This document shows positions 1 to 9,335 of a DNA stretch of 64,000 nucleotides, piece after piece. This stretch comes from an uncultured Psychroserpens sp. (GTDB lineage: Bacteria; Bacteroidota; Bacteroidia; Flavobacteriales; Flavobacteriaceae). The position numbers and the translations under genes were made by a program. The DNA is taken from positions 1,054,001 to 1,118,000 of the forward strand of contig NZ_CANLNS010000001.1 in NCBI RefSeq assembly GCF_947492715.1. Direction: 5' to 3'. Positions within the stretch are counted from its first letter, which is position 1. Every line of letters starts with the position of its first letter. The notes under the pieces were generated by a model. That model did not search any database. It was not told the origin of the DNA and saw only the letters and a list, made by a program, of their open reading frames with translations.

Positions 1-624
1 AGTGTCTAACCAATTCGTTAGATAATAGGTTGGCTTGTTTTTAACTTTCGAGTTTAGTTTGCTAAGCATTCCGTTGCTTATAGTACTTATGGTATTGGCT
101 TTTTTAAATAGGCTTCTCTCAATCCAAAGAAGGAGCTTAATAAATACCGATTTATTACTACTTAAAAGACCAGAATCTATCGCAGCATCAAACTCAAAAT
201 CTTGAATATGAATCCATAATTTTGATCTATATCTAAGTTTTAAAAACCACCCAAGTAATATTGATGATGTAAACGGAACAATACAGATGACATGATCTGG
301 TTTAGCGATTTTAAACAAATTAATAACATTTCCGAAGGTAAAACTAAGTAGATGTATAATTCGTTTTACGAAAGAAGGATTGGATGGTACATATTGCTTA
401 TATCTATAGACTGATACGTCGTTAATGGTTTCTTTATACCACCTTTTTTTGTTCTTATAATCTGATCGTATTTTCCATTGCGGATAATAAGGAAAACCCG
501 TTACGACTGATACGTTATAACCTTTAGAAACTAAATATTCGGCTTTTTGGGTTGTATATAATCCAATGGCACTATCTTCTGGATAATAGTTAACACCAAT
601 AATTGTAATGTTTTTTTTACTCAA
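1..624 (-). CDS. WcaI-like family 4 glycosyltransferase, partial (N-terminal 208 residues)
   Basis: The gene starts at 624 and runs off the left edge, so only its N-terminal part is visible. I read it directly from the complementary strand. The start is a TTG one base after the stop of the acetyltransferase gene, and no ATG is available nearby. Early residues read SKKNITIIGVNYYPEDSAIG, followed by a TGFPYYPQW segment and an HIQDFEFDAAIDSGLL segment, all typical of the colanic-acid WcaI type of GT4 enzyme. It probably adds a sugar to the lipid-linked repeat unit on the inner face of the cytoplasmic membrane. Its place directly behind a WcaF-like acetyltransferase supports this. The exact sugar cannot be read from the sequence. 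Confidence 0.8.
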   Translation of the reverse strand, partial: MSKKNITIIGVNYYPEDSAIGLYTTQKAEYLVSKGYNVSVVTGFPYYPQWKIRSDYKNKKRWYKETINDVSVYRYKQYVPSNPSFVKRIIHLLSFTFGNVINLFKIAKPDHVICIVPFTSSILLGWFLKLRYRSKLWIHIQDFEFDAAIDSGLLSSNKSVFIKLLLWIERSLFKKANTISTISNGMLSKLNSKVKNKPTYYLTNWLDT

Positions 625-625
625 G

Positions 626-1174
626 CTACCTTTTCTTTAAAAATTTTGCAGGAGACCCAACATATACAGAAAACCCATCTAAATTATCAATAACCGAACT
701 TCTTGCGCCAACTACAGTACCATCTCCAATAGAAATTCCGGGGGCAACAAAAACATCTGTGGCTAGCCAGCATTGGTTTCCGATGGTGATTTTTTTAGCA
801 TAGATTGGAAAATCTATTTTGTCATAATTATGAGAACCTGTACAAATATACCCTTTTTGAGACACGACTGTATTACTACCAATTTCTATTTCGCCTAGAG
901 AATACAAGACAACATCATCACCAATCCAACTATTATCGCCAATAGAAACTTTCCATGGATAAGTCATTTTTACACTTGGTCTAAGCAATACATTTTTACC
1001 AATTTTAGCTCCAAAAATCTTCGCTAAAAAACGTCGCCATCCATACAAAAATTGTGGTGACAAGGCAAACAAAGTTCCTTGTACAACCCACCATAATTGC
1101 ACTACAATTGCCGACTTGCCTCTAAAACCTTTTGGGGTTTTGTACAAGTTTAAATCTTGTATAGAATGACTCAT
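626..1174 (-). CDS. WcaF-like hexapeptide-repeat O-acetyltransferase
   Basis: This 182-residue protein has the left-handed beta-helix pattern of repeated [IV]G-x4 hexapeptides (residues about 60-165), with the likely catalytic histidine in GSHNYD near residue 115. The N-terminal stretch, YKTPKGFRGKSA followed by a hydrophobic VVQLWWVVQGTLF segment, is characteristic of the WcaF branch of colanic-acid acetyltransferases. It would transfer acetyl from acetyl-CoA to a sugar of the growing repeat unit in the cytoplasm. It sits 8 bases after the preceding glycosyltransferase gene in the same operon. The family is clear; the acceptor sugar is unknown. Confidence 0.85.
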   Translation of the reverse strand: MSHSIQDLNLYKTPKGFRGKSAIVVQLWWVVQGTLFALSPQFLYGWRRFLAKIFGAKIGKNVLLRPSVKMTYPWKVSIGDNSWIGDDVVLYSLGEIEIGSNTVVSQKGYICTGSHNYDKIDFPIYAKKITIGNQCWLATDVFVAPGISIGDGTVVGARSSVIDNLDGFSVYVGSPAKFLKKR

Positions 1175-1182
1175 TTTTTTAT

Positions 1183-2274
1183 TTAGGCTCTAAAGATACT
1201 AACTGCATTGTCAATAAAGCTTTTTACTTTATACTTTTCTTTAGCTTCATTAAAATTATGTTCTTGTATCTTATTAGAACTTTCATGGTTATCTGATAAG
1301 GTTTTCACCATATTTACGATACTATTAGGGTCATTTTTATTGACATAAAACCCATTTATAGATGCTTTGAAGATGTCTGGAATTCCAGCATGGTTTGTTG
1401 TTAAAACAACATTAGCAGTGGCCATCGCTTCCAAAATAGAGATAGGTTGGCCTTCCATGGTATACCATGTAGGTAAGATAAAAGTATTCGCCCAAATCAA
1501 TAGGTCTTTTTTCTCTTGACCTCTCACGACACCACAATATGTAGTGTGTTTTAAATCATCAAAATACGCTGTCACTTTATCCTTGTTAGATGCATCTATA
1601 TGCCCTGCTATTTTAGCCTCATAATCAACACCTTCATTTTCTAAAATTTTTAATGCTTCCAATAATGCGAAAATTCCTTTTTCTTCCATTAAATTACTCA
1701 AAAAAACAATTTTAGGTTTTTTGAAGGACTGTACCTTTTCTTTGACTTCATTTGATGTTGGGAACAAGTAATTTTCAACAAAATTATAGAGCACAAATAT
1801 ATTATCCTTGGGTATAAAAGGAGACATATTTCCTGTGAGGCTTTCAGATAGCACAATACCTTTAGAGGTTTTGCTCAAAAGTATTTTGAAAATCTGTTTT
1901 TTTAAACCCTTTAATAAGCCGTATTCTTTTCCAACATAATTCCCATGAATATGAGTAATCAACTCTTTACCGGCTAATTTAGAGAGGGCTATAAACAAGG
2001 TGTATTTTACTACCCCAAAAAAGGTTTGTCCGGGTGTTATATAAATTATATTGGCCTTAAATATTTTATAAGCAAAGAAGTTTAGTTTTAGATAGAACAA
2101 AAACTTAGATAGCGAAAAAGCACCTAAATTTTCATCAAATTTATTGTAAGAGGTGTTGATGGTATCAACACTAAAACCATCATGCTCAATAAGATTGTCA
2201 GCAACAACTTTATTTGCAAGAGAAACTCCCGTTGTAGGCTCTGGTATTGGACCTATAATTAATATTTTTTTCAT
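1183..2274 (-). CDS. Family 4 glycosyltransferase
   Basis: This 363-residue protein has a GT-B layout. The N-terminal half begins KKILIIGPIPEPTTGVS, and the C-terminal Rossmann half contains PKIVFLSNLMEEKG, the usual start of the nucleotide-sugar-binding domain of family 4 enzymes. Near residue 280 it has EGQPISILEAMA, the E-x7-E motif that contacts the donor sugar. It is probably a retaining glycosyltransferase assembling the polysaccharide repeat unit at the inner membrane. Its start overlaps the stop of the upstream ligase-like gene by 4 bases, which suggests translational coupling. Donor and acceptor are unknown. Confidence 0.88.
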   Translation of the reverse strand: MKKILIIGPIPEPTTGVSLANKVVADNLIEHDGFSVDTINTSYNKFDENLGAFSLSKFLFYLKLNFFAYKIFKANIIYITPGQTFFGVVKYTLFIALSKLAGKELITHIHGNYVGKEYGLLKGLKKQIFKILLSKTSKGIVLSESLTGNMSPFIPKDNIFVLYNFVENYLFPTSNEVKEKVQSFKKPKIVFLSNLMEEKGIFALLEALKILENEGVDYEAKIAGHIDASNKDKVTAYFDDLKHTTYCGVVRGQEKKDLLIWANTFILPTWYTMEGQPISILEAMATANVVLTTNHAGIPDIFKASINGFYVNKNDPNSIVNMVKTLSDNHESSNKIQEHNFNEAKEKYKVKSFIDNAVSIFRA

Positions 2275-3509
2275 TTGACCTCTTTAGGGTTTTCCTTCAG
2301 ACTTGTAAATGCAAATAAATTAATAAAAAATGAAAAAAGCAGTACCCCGTTTTGTCTTTCTAATATATTTTCGGTTAATAAAGTCACTAAGAACAAAATT
2401 AAAACAGAAAAATATATAAAATTTGTTCTTTGGATTGCTCGTTTAAAATTAAAGAAAAGCGTATATATTAATGCTATTAATCCAAATACTCCTGAAGCTA
2501 GCCAAACACTTAAAAATTGATTATGCGAATTAAAATACAAGCCATTAAAAATAGTAGCTTTTTCTTCGTAACAACTTGTAAGTACAGCTTTGGTGTCTCC
2601 TACTCCATATCCAAATAAAGGACTTTCAAATATCTTACCAATAGAACATTCATAAATATTTAGTCTATAAGATGTAGAGCCTAAGAAAGACGTTTCTGGG
2701 CTAAAAAAAGCATTTACAAATTCTAAATATCTATTTCTAATTGGCTCAATGAGGTAAGAAAAAGCAAACAAGATTAAAACCAGTAAGAAAAATATAATAA
2801 TGCTTCTTTTTCTTTTAGTTCTTAGAAAATAATAGGTGAATAATAAACTTAAAACAACTATAACGCCTTTTCTGGCCAAAACCACTAATATAATTACTAG
2901 GAAAAGTATTGAAATATAGAGAAGTACTTTTTTAAATTTAGAAGCAATTAGACGCGGTAATTGAGTAGAAATTATAAGTGCAATAGAGATATACAGTGAC
3001 GCATAAATAGGATGCATTGAGTATTTACCATATTTAGAATTTATTCTCTCACTATAGTCTCTAAATATAAATTCATTGATGTGATCATTAAATATATTTT
3101 GAATGAAAACACCAATAAAAAAAAGCACAGTAGCTATGTAAAAAACGAAGTAGAATTTTTCTAAAGTCTTTTTATGGTCTATATCATATCTACTATTCAC
3201 AAGATAAAACCCTATAGAGAATATTGGAAATGCTGCCATAACCATGAGGCGTTTAAACCCTAAGTCTAGATCTTTGGTGTAACTAAGTGATAGGGCTAAA
3301 ACAAAAAATAAAGACGCATTAATAAATAATGGTTTTAATGCATCCGTTCTGCTGTGAGGTTTTTGAAATATTAAAACAATTGATAATGCTAAAAATAAAA
3401 ACAGGTTAATATTTCTAATGTTTTCTGGTAATAAGATTGAAATTCCAAAAAAGCACAGTATAAATAAATACAGGTTTGTTATTTTATTCTTAGAAAACGG
3501 CTTAATCAT
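2271..3509 (-). CDS. O-antigen ligase/polymerase-like membrane protein (WaaL/Wzy type)
   Basis: This 412-residue integral membrane protein has about ten to twelve hydrophobic segments. A large hydrophilic loop in the C-terminal third (residues about 270-335) contains GYGVGDTK and SHNQFLSVWLASGVFGL. The H-N-x-[FY]-L motif in that loop is the signature of the O-antigen ligase family, which covers WaaL ligases and some Wzy polymerases. It would act on undecaprenyl-linked sugar chains at the periplasmic face. It overlaps both neighbouring genes by 4 bases. A second polymerase-like gene lies immediately upstream, so one may polymerise and the other ligate; the sequence does not decide which. Confidence 0.8.
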   Translation of the reverse strand: MIKPFSKNKITNLYLFILCFFGISILLPENIRNINLFLFLALSIVLIFQKPHSRTDALKPLFINASLFFVLALSLSYTKDLDLGFKRLMVMAAFPIFSIGFYLVNSRYDIDHKKTLEKFYFVFYIATVLFFIGVFIQNIFNDHINEFIFRDYSERINSKYGKYSMHPIYASLYISIALIISTQLPRLIASKFKKVLLYISILFLVIILVVLARKGVIVVLSLLFTYYFLRTKRKRSIIIFFLLVLILFAFSYLIEPIRNRYLEFVNAFFSPETSFLGSTSYRLNIYECSIGKIFESPLFGYGVGDTKAVLTSCYEEKATIFNGLYFNSHNQFLSVWLASGVFGLIALIYTLFFNFKRAIQRTNFIYFSVLILFLVTLLTENILERQNGVLLFSFFINLFAFTSLKENPKEVK

Positions 3510-4933
3510 TTATTGCTTTTTTTAAATGAAATTCTAAGGGCATAATCAATTGCTTTAGGGATCACCATTATGCCTATTAATGTTCCTATGAAATAAGAAA
3601 ATCCGTTAGTAAAATCACCTCTTAAAAGAAATATAAGGTGCACCGCAAAATAGAACGCCATTATCCTTTTAAAAGGATCGTCGCTCTTTAACCAATACAT
3701 GAATTTAACGATAAAAAAGGCTAAGAAAAAACTAAGTAATATAACTCCGAAAAAACCGAAATTTATATAACCTTCGGCTACAACAGGATTTGATAGATTA
3801 CTATATTCGAAACCATAATCTTCAATAACATAATCACCTATGAGTTCTCCAGTAGAATATGGTTTAGATGCCCATAAACTTCTTGGAACAAAGAAGAGCA
3901 GGCCACTTAATAATTGATAACCAAATGAAAATCCATGCTTAACGGTATAATCTACAGTTGCCATGACATTTGCAAAGGCGTCATAATGTAAGGAGTTAAA
4001 TGTTTTGGTAATGCTTTCTCGATTATATCTCTCAACGATTAGACCAGGATTTGCAAAAATTTCGTCTACCGAAGCATCTAGGTGAGTTAAGCCAGAAATT
4101 AATGGAAATAAAATAACTAAAGAGAAAAACAGGAAAACAAACGACTTAATATTGGTATTCAAAAGTTTAGGCATGAATAAAAATATAAGTGTAATGTATA
4201 TTGGACCTATTGCATTTCTCTTTTCAGTAAGGGGGTTTTTAAAGAATATTAATAGAAATAAAAAACTTAGAAATATTACAAAAATTATTATTGTATTTGA
4301 AGTGATTTTATCTCTCTTTTTAAGATAAGTATACGCTAATACAATCGCTCCAAAAGGAATCATATAAAGCACTTTTTTTAATATGAGTTGCCCAGATACA
4401 GACATTTCATAAATCTTAGCACTTTTCCACTGGGACTCTGTTAAAAGTGTAAATAAATAATCATAGCTCATGATCAAGGTAATCACTCCAATAACTAGCA
4501 TAATTAATAAATTGAGAGGAACATACCTGCTCATTTTATAAATAGACGTTTTAACCTTTGCTTTCCGCTGTCTTTTTTTAATATATACATAGCTTAAAAA
4601 AAACACGACATGCGATACTAATATGACTAAATTGGTATAGAACACTCCACTTTCAGTATAAGGGAAATAGTTTGGAAACGTATTTTCTGTAGCCGTAAAT
4701 GCTTTTATCTGTACCATTGGGGCCAGTAAAAAAAACAAAAAATTAAACGTGATATAAGCCGATAAAAAAGGGGAATAATCTTTTTCTATTTTTAGATGAT
4801 AGAGAAAAATTGCGGTTAAGAATACCCAATTTATAAAGAATGAAGCCCAAACAAATAAGTTAACAAAAAAAGAAACGAACAACAGTGCGCTAACAAATAA
4901 ATATAAGATTATGACAATGTTGCTTAATTTCAT
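3506..4933 (-). CDS. Wzy-like repeat-unit polymerase (multi-pass membrane protein)
   Basis: This 475-residue protein consists almost entirely of hydrophobic segments, roughly twelve, with a periplasmic-type loop in the second half. The loop contains the FFVPRSLWASKP segment and then NPVVAEGYINFGFFGVIL, a pattern common in oligosaccharide repeat-unit polymerases. I infer that it is the Wzy polymerase joining repeat units after the flippase moves them outward, consistent with the Wzx-like gene directly upstream and the Wzz-like gene in the same cluster. Wzy proteins have little sequence conservation, so the call rests on topology, loop motifs and neighbours. Confidence 0.72.
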   Translation of the reverse strand: MKLSNIVIILYLFVSALLFVSFFVNLFVWASFFINWVFLTAIFLYHLKIEKDYSPFLSAYITFNFLFFLLAPMVQIKAFTATENTFPNYFPYTESGVFYTNLVILVSHVVFFLSYVYIKKRQRKAKVKTSIYKMSRYVPLNLLIMLVIGVITLIMSYDYLFTLLTESQWKSAKIYEMSVSGQLILKKVLYMIPFGAIVLAYTYLKKRDKITSNTIIIFVIFLSFLFLLIFFKNPLTEKRNAIGPIYITLIFLFMPKLLNTNIKSFVFLFFSLVILFPLISGLTHLDASVDEIFANPGLIVERYNRESITKTFNSLHYDAFANVMATVDYTVKHGFSFGYQLLSGLLFFVPRSLWASKPYSTGELIGDYVIEDYGFEYSNLSNPVVAEGYINFGFFGVILLSFFLAFFIVKFMYWLKSDDPFKRIMAFYFAVHLIFLLRGDFTNGFSYFIGTLIGIMVIPKAIDYALRISFKKSNK

Positions 4934-4957
4934 TTTTAAAGCTTCTCTTTTTTCAGA

Positions 4958-6277
4958 TTAAATGTTGAAAGATTTAAATATAGACAAATTAATTTTATCT
5001 TTTTTCCAGATATAAATCAATCCAATAATATTCCAAAAAGTAAAAGAAAACGCTGTACTTATCGCTGCTCCAATCATTTCATATTTTGGTATTAAAATGA
5101 GATTCATTACCACATTTATAACAAGAGCTACTAATAATACACGTTGAAAAAAAACTTGTCTTCCCGTCATGTTCAAATACAACCCAACGGGTCCACATAA
5201 GGTGTTAATTATTTGACCAAAAAGAATAACGTATAGCGCTTGTTTTGCCATAACGTAGTTTTCACCGAAAAAAGATAAGATTAAATTAGAACACATTATA
5301 ATTCCAATTATCAAAGGTATTGATAGCGCTACATTTAATGTTGTGGCCTTGGTGATTACTTTCCTTAAATCTGGTTTATTATCTTCATAAAACAGTTTTG
5401 ATATTTGAGGCGCTATTGTAGCGTTAATAGATGTAAGTATAATACCCACCACAGCCGATATCTTAATTGCTATACCATAATACGCTACAATTGTAAATGA
5501 AAAGTACATTTCCAAAACATAAACATCAAAACTTTGCATTATAAGTAATGAGATAAGGCTAAAAGACATTGGGAACGATACTTTTATAATCTCTTTATAG
5601 CTTATATTAAGGGCGTTTTTAATAACAGTTACTTCTTTTATTTTAAGTAAAATTAACACTGATGAAAACACTGCTAAAATTAAAAAAGACACTATAAAAG
5701 CATCAAATAGCAAGCCTATATTATCCACATAAATAATAATTAATACTAGCAGTAAGAGTAAACCAAAACGACCTACATTTCTTAACGTTTCTGATGTATA
5801 CAGTAAGTCTAGAGCTCTTAATACCTCTAAATTAAGTAACGTAATTGCGAACGGCAGTAGTACAATAAATACCTTATTGAGTACATAAACGACCTCTGGG
5901 TCTTGGAAATAAGTAATTGAAAATAATCTGGACGTAATTAAAAACCCACATAGTAAAACAAGATACATGATTACTAAGAGCGTTATCTTTTTCTTATATA
6001 ACGATACGATTTTCCCAAATTCACCTAAAGCATCTAGTTTTCCAGAAAACTGAAGAAATGAACTATTCATACCAAGTAATGTAAGTGCACTTAATACAAT
6101 AATGGTAGAATTAAAGTAATTGTATTGTCCTACTAGTTCTTCACTAGCATTATTGGTTATGAGTAGTAAAACTAATATTTGTAAAGCCGCTCCAGAAGCT
6201 CTTAAAACTAAAACATAAAGACTCTTTTTAACTACAGAGTCTTTAAGTGTATTAAAAAGCTTTTTTAGTGGTCCCAT
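4958..6277 (-). CDS. Wzx-like polysaccharide flippase
   Basis: This 439-residue multi-pass protein has the twelve- to fourteen-helix layout of the MOP exporter superfamily. The N-terminal ASGAALQILVLLLITNNASE segment and the internal INATIAPQISKLFYEDN segment are typical of polysaccharide-export flippases. Its role would be to move undecaprenyl-diphosphate-linked repeat units across the cytoplasmic membrane for Wzy to polymerise. It lies between the sulfotransferase gene (20 bases upstream) and the polymerase-like gene, so its substrate may already be sulfated, although the location of sulfation is not shown by the sequence. The class is secure; the substrate is inferred. Confidence 0.85.
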   Translation of the reverse strand: MGPLKKLFNTLKDSVVKKSLYVLVLRASGAALQILVLLLITNNASEELVGQYNYFNSTIIVLSALTLLGMNSSFLQFSGKLDALGEFGKIVSLYKKKITLLVIMYLVLLCGFLITSRLFSITYFQDPEVVYVLNKVFIVLLPFAITLLNLEVLRALDLLYTSETLRNVGRFGLLLLLVLIIIYVDNIGLLFDAFIVSFLILAVFSSVLILLKIKEVTVIKNALNISYKEIIKVSFPMSFSLISLLIMQSFDVYVLEMYFSFTIVAYYGIAIKISAVVGIILTSINATIAPQISKLFYEDNKPDLRKVITKATTLNVALSIPLIIGIIMCSNLILSFFGENYVMAKQALYVILFGQIINTLCGPVGLYLNMTGRQVFFQRVLLVALVINVVMNLILIPKYEMIGAAISTAFSFTFWNIIGLIYIWKKDKINLSIFKSFNI

Positions 6278-6296
6278 ATTTAAGTTTAGCTAATAT

Positions 6297-7121
6297 TTAC
6301 CAATTTAAGTCTTCTTCATAACCTAAATCTACGAGCATTTCTCCTGCATATTTTTTAAAGACCTTTTTTGCGTCTTCTGTAAAGTAGTTTTTCCAATCTC
6401 CTGAAATTCCTTTTCTTAAAAAGCTCGTGGTATTTTCCTCTCCAGGTTTACGTTTCGTTTGATTTTCAAATGAATATCTATTAACTGTTGCTCGAATATG
6501 CTCTTTATCATGGTTTGCTTTATTTGAGAAAAAGCACATAAGTTTTTCGGTTTCCGAAAAGGTGTCTTTCAGCATGTCTTCATATCTAATTAGGTATATA
6601 TTATCTAATTTTTTTGAAGCATCTAGCCATTTTTGATTATAGTCTTTCCAATTTCCAGGATAATTAAAAAAGAGGAACTTAGACGGTTTATCTGTAAACA
6701 AAAACTCAATATAGGTAGCAAGGTTTGTTTTTATATCAGAATAATCTTCAAACTTCAACTTACTTCTATAGTAGTTTACTAGTTTAGGGTCTTTTTTGTT
6801 TTTATCATTCCATACCAAATGGTGAAAATAAGATGAGACCATAATATCTCGACCATCTCTTAGTAGCCAAACAATATGTTTGTTTTTATCAATTAAGTAT
6901 TTAGGTTGGTAATGGCTGTGATATACTGCTTTTTTAAGTATAGGATATTGGTTTCTAGGAAAGGGTAGCTTTAAGCATCCTGACAGCAATTGAGCTAACC
7001 ATGTGCCTCCAGATTTTGGATATTCGACAACTAAAACAGAAGTATTTATTAAGGTAACAGAATTAATATATAATAACCTAGTAGCATGTTCAAACTTGTT
7101 TAGTATCTGTTTTATTTTCAT
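6297..7121 (-). CDS. PAPS-dependent carbohydrate sulfotransferase
   Basis: This 274-residue protein has the hallmarks of the sulfotransferase superfamily. The 5'-phosphosulfate loop YPKSGGTWLAQLL lies at residues 34-46. The 3'-phosphate-binding segment LLRDGRDIMVSSYFH lies near residue 90. The C-terminal RKGISGDWKNYF at 236-247 matches the conserved RKGxxGDWKNxF loop over the nucleotide. It would transfer sulfate from PAPS to a hydroxyl of the polysaccharide or its lipid-linked precursor. Genes for PAPS synthesis and for clearing the PAP product follow closely in the same cluster. A polysaccharide acceptor is inferred from context only. Confidence 0.9.
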   Translation of the reverse strand: MKIKQILNKFEHATRLLYINSVTLINTSVLVVEYPKSGGTWLAQLLSGCLKLPFPRNQYPILKKAVYHSHYQPKYLIDKNKHIVWLLRDGRDIMVSSYFHHLVWNDKNKKDPKLVNYYRSKLKFEDYSDIKTNLATYIEFLFTDKPSKFLFFNYPGNWKDYNQKWLDASKKLDNIYLIRYEDMLKDTFSETEKLMCFFSNKANHDKEHIRATVNRYSFENQTKRKPGEENTTSFLRKGISGDWKNYFTEDAKKVFKKYAGEMLVDLGYEEDLNW

Positions 7122-7128
7122 AGTTAAA

Positions 7129-8043
7129 TTAATCTTTTTCTACCATAGGAAGTGTAACGTATACATTTGATAGCACGTCAGACTTTCCCTCCCAGCCTTC
7201 TATAGGTTTATCAATATCTGTTGGTCCAAAAATAATTTTTACTTTATCGGTTTTGGTTTTGGTTTTTATTTTACATTCAAACCAGTCTTTATCAACCTGT
7301 TCTATTGTGGCACCTCCATTTTCAAAGTAGCCTGTAGATTTAATCCCTTTTAGTTGACCTTGGGTTAAATCAAATATCGCATCAACCCTATTAGGATATA
7401 CATCAGAAATTCTTAGTCCGAAGGCACTTACATTTTGGGTCTTTTTAACAAAAACAGATATTTCTATGTCTTTTTGGGCATCAATTTCAACATCATTTAT
7501 AACAACGTACGCTGCTCTAACGATAGAGTTTCTAGTAACCTTAATAACATCTTTACCTTTAAATTTAAGATCGGTTTTCTCAACGCTAGTACCAATGATA
7601 TTAACACTATAGCCATCACTTAGGTCACTTAAATTTTTATTATTTAAAAGGGTTCTAGATCTATTTGCAATTTGGTCGTCTTTTGTGGTATTTTCCTTTT
7701 TTTCGGTTGCTCCACCAATGCTCTCTTGCTTTGCTAGAATCTTGTTCTCAACTCGTGTATAAATAGAATTGTATAATTCTGGATCATCAGCGTAGTAGTT
7801 GAGACTAGCCACAAATTGTAGGCTATCTATATTGTGTTTAGAATAAATAAATGTTTCAGGTAAAATACCCTTGTCTTCAATAAGTTTTTTGTTCACCCCT
7901 TTGGCAGCGGCTAAAATTGAAACATCATAAATGATATCAACCATTTTCCCTTCAGAAATAAGATTATCTGGTTTAGGGACTTTATTAGAGCAGGAAAATA
8001 AAAGCAATCCTATAATGAGAAACCCTGTTATTGAAACTTTCAT
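7129..8043 (-). CDS. DUF4296 lipoprotein with an extra C-terminal domain shared with a neighbour
   Basis: This 304-residue protein has a signal peptide ending in a lipobox (LLFSC, Cys18), so it is an envelope lipoprotein. Residues about 25-115 (PDNLISEGKMVDIIYDVSIL onward) match the DUF4296 pattern known from Bacteroidetes, which has no known function. Residues about 145-300 form a separate beta-rich domain containing [19 protein letters not shown] and, later, IIFGPTD. The same domain, nearly identical over these motifs, ends the SGNH protein at 13133-14713. It lies between the sulfotransferase and cysN genes, which ties it to the sulfated polysaccharide. A surface or periplasmic carbohydrate-binding role is a guess. 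Confidence 0.72.
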   Translation of the reverse strand: MKVSITGFLIIGLLLFSCSNKVPKPDNLISEGKMVDIIYDVSILAAAKGVNKKLIEDKGILPETFIYSKHNIDSLQFVASLNYYADDPELYNSIYTRVENKILAKQESIGGATEKKENTTKDDQIANRSRTLLNNKNLSDLSDGYSVNIIGTSVEKTDLKFKGKDVIKVTRNSIVRAAYVVINDVEIDAQKDIEISVFVKKTQNVSAFGLRISDVYPNRVDAIFDLTQGQLKGIKSTGYFENGGATIEQVDKDWFECKIKTKTKTDKVKIIFGPTDIDKPIEGWEGKSDVLSNVYVTLPMVEKD

Positions 8044-8066
8044 TTATATACGTTTTCTTTGGTAAA

Positions 8067-9320
8067 TTAAACAATCATTCCGGCGGCAACAGTTTCATTA
8101 GTTGTGTCGTCTATAAGTATAATGCTACCTGTAGTTCTGTTTTCTCTATAAGAGTCAATCATTAATGGTTTTGTTGTTCTTATTTTCACCTTAGAAATAT
8201 CATTCATTTTAAGGTCTTTATCGTCAACATTACGATCTAAAGTTTCGATGTTTATTTTATAGACAATGTCTTTGATCATTGCCTTTTGTTCGTTACTTGT
8301 ATGACGAATACTATATTTTGCTCTTGGTTTTGCTGGGTTATTGTGCAACCAACAAAGCATTACTTCTATATCTTGAACAGGTTCTGGTTTGTTATTAGAT
8401 CTTACAATCATATCACCTCTAGAAATATCTATATCATCTTCTAGAGTAATTGAAACAGACATAGGTGCATAAGCCTCCTCTAAGCTGTCTTTTAATGTGT
8501 CGATTGTTTTTATTTTTGAAGTAAAGCCAGAAGGCATTATAGTGACCTCATCACCTACTCTAAAAATCCCACTAGCAACTCTACCAGCATAACCTCTGTA
8601 GTCTCTATGGCTTTCACTCTGTGGTCTCAAAACTGTTTGAACAGGAAATCGTGCATCTACCTTATTAATATCACTACTAATATGCATTGTTTCTAAGGTA
8701 TGTAATAAAGGAGCTCCTTGATACCATTTCATCGTTTCAGATCTATTAACCACGTTATCTCCGTTTAAGGCGCTTATTGGAATAAAACGAATATCGTGAA
8801 CCAATAATTTAGATGAAAATTCTTCAAATTGATTAATCACCTTGTTATAAGCCTCTTCAGAATAATCTACTAAATCCATTTTATTGATACATACAATAAT
8901 ATGAGGTATTTGAAGTAAAGAAGCAATGAAGGAATGGCGTTTAGTTTGTTCAATTACACCGTGTCTTGCATCTACCAATATAATTGCGGCGTTAGCAGTT
9001 GACGCTCCTGTGACCATATTTCTTGTATATTGAATATGTCCTGGTGTATCGGCAATTATAAATTTGCGTTTAGGAGTTGTAAAATATCTATAGGCTACAT
9101 CTATTGTAATTCCTTGCTCTCGTTCGTCTTTTAATCCGTCTGTAAATAAGGCTAAATCAACACCATCATGGCCTTTCTTTTTACTTGTATTCTCAATAGC
9201 TTGTAATTGATCTTCAAAAATAGATTTTGAATCGTACAGCAAACGACCGATTAATGTACTTTTTCCGTCGTCTACACTTCCCGCAGTTGTAAAACGTAAT
9301 AATTGATTATTATCTAACAT
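8067..9320 (-). CDS. cysN: Sulfate adenylyltransferase subunit 1, CysN (GTPase)
   Basis: This 417-residue translation-factor-like GTPase has G1 GSVDDGKST near residue 15, G3 DTPGH near residue 90 and G4 NKMD near residue 146, followed by two EF-Tu-type beta-barrel domains. With CysD it forms ATP sulfurylase, which makes adenosine 5'-phosphosulfate (APS) from ATP and sulfate, driven by GTP hydrolysis. It is not fused to an APS kinase; cysC is a separate gene two positions upstream. The cysD stop lies 15 bases from its start. The location inside a polysaccharide cluster beside a sulfotransferase points to PAPS supply for sulfation. Confidence 0.95.
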   Translation of the reverse strand: MLDNNQLLRFTTAGSVDDGKSTLIGRLLYDSKSIFEDQLQAIENTSKKKGHDGVDLALFTDGLKDEREQGITIDVAYRYFTTPKRKFIIADTPGHIQYTRNMVTGASTANAAIILVDARHGVIEQTKRHSFIASLLQIPHIIVCINKMDLVDYSEEAYNKVINQFEEFSSKLLVHDIRFIPISALNGDNVVNRSETMKWYQGAPLLHTLETMHISSDINKVDARFPVQTVLRPQSESHRDYRGYAGRVASGIFRVGDEVTIMPSGFTSKIKTIDTLKDSLEEAYAPMSVSITLEDDIDISRGDMIVRSNNKPEPVQDIEVMLCWLHNNPAKPRAKYSIRHTSNEQKAMIKDIVYKINIETLDRNVDDKDLKMNDISKVKIRTTKPLMIDSYRENRTTGSIILIDDTTNETVAAGMIV

Positions 9321-9335
9321 TAGCTTAATTTCTTT

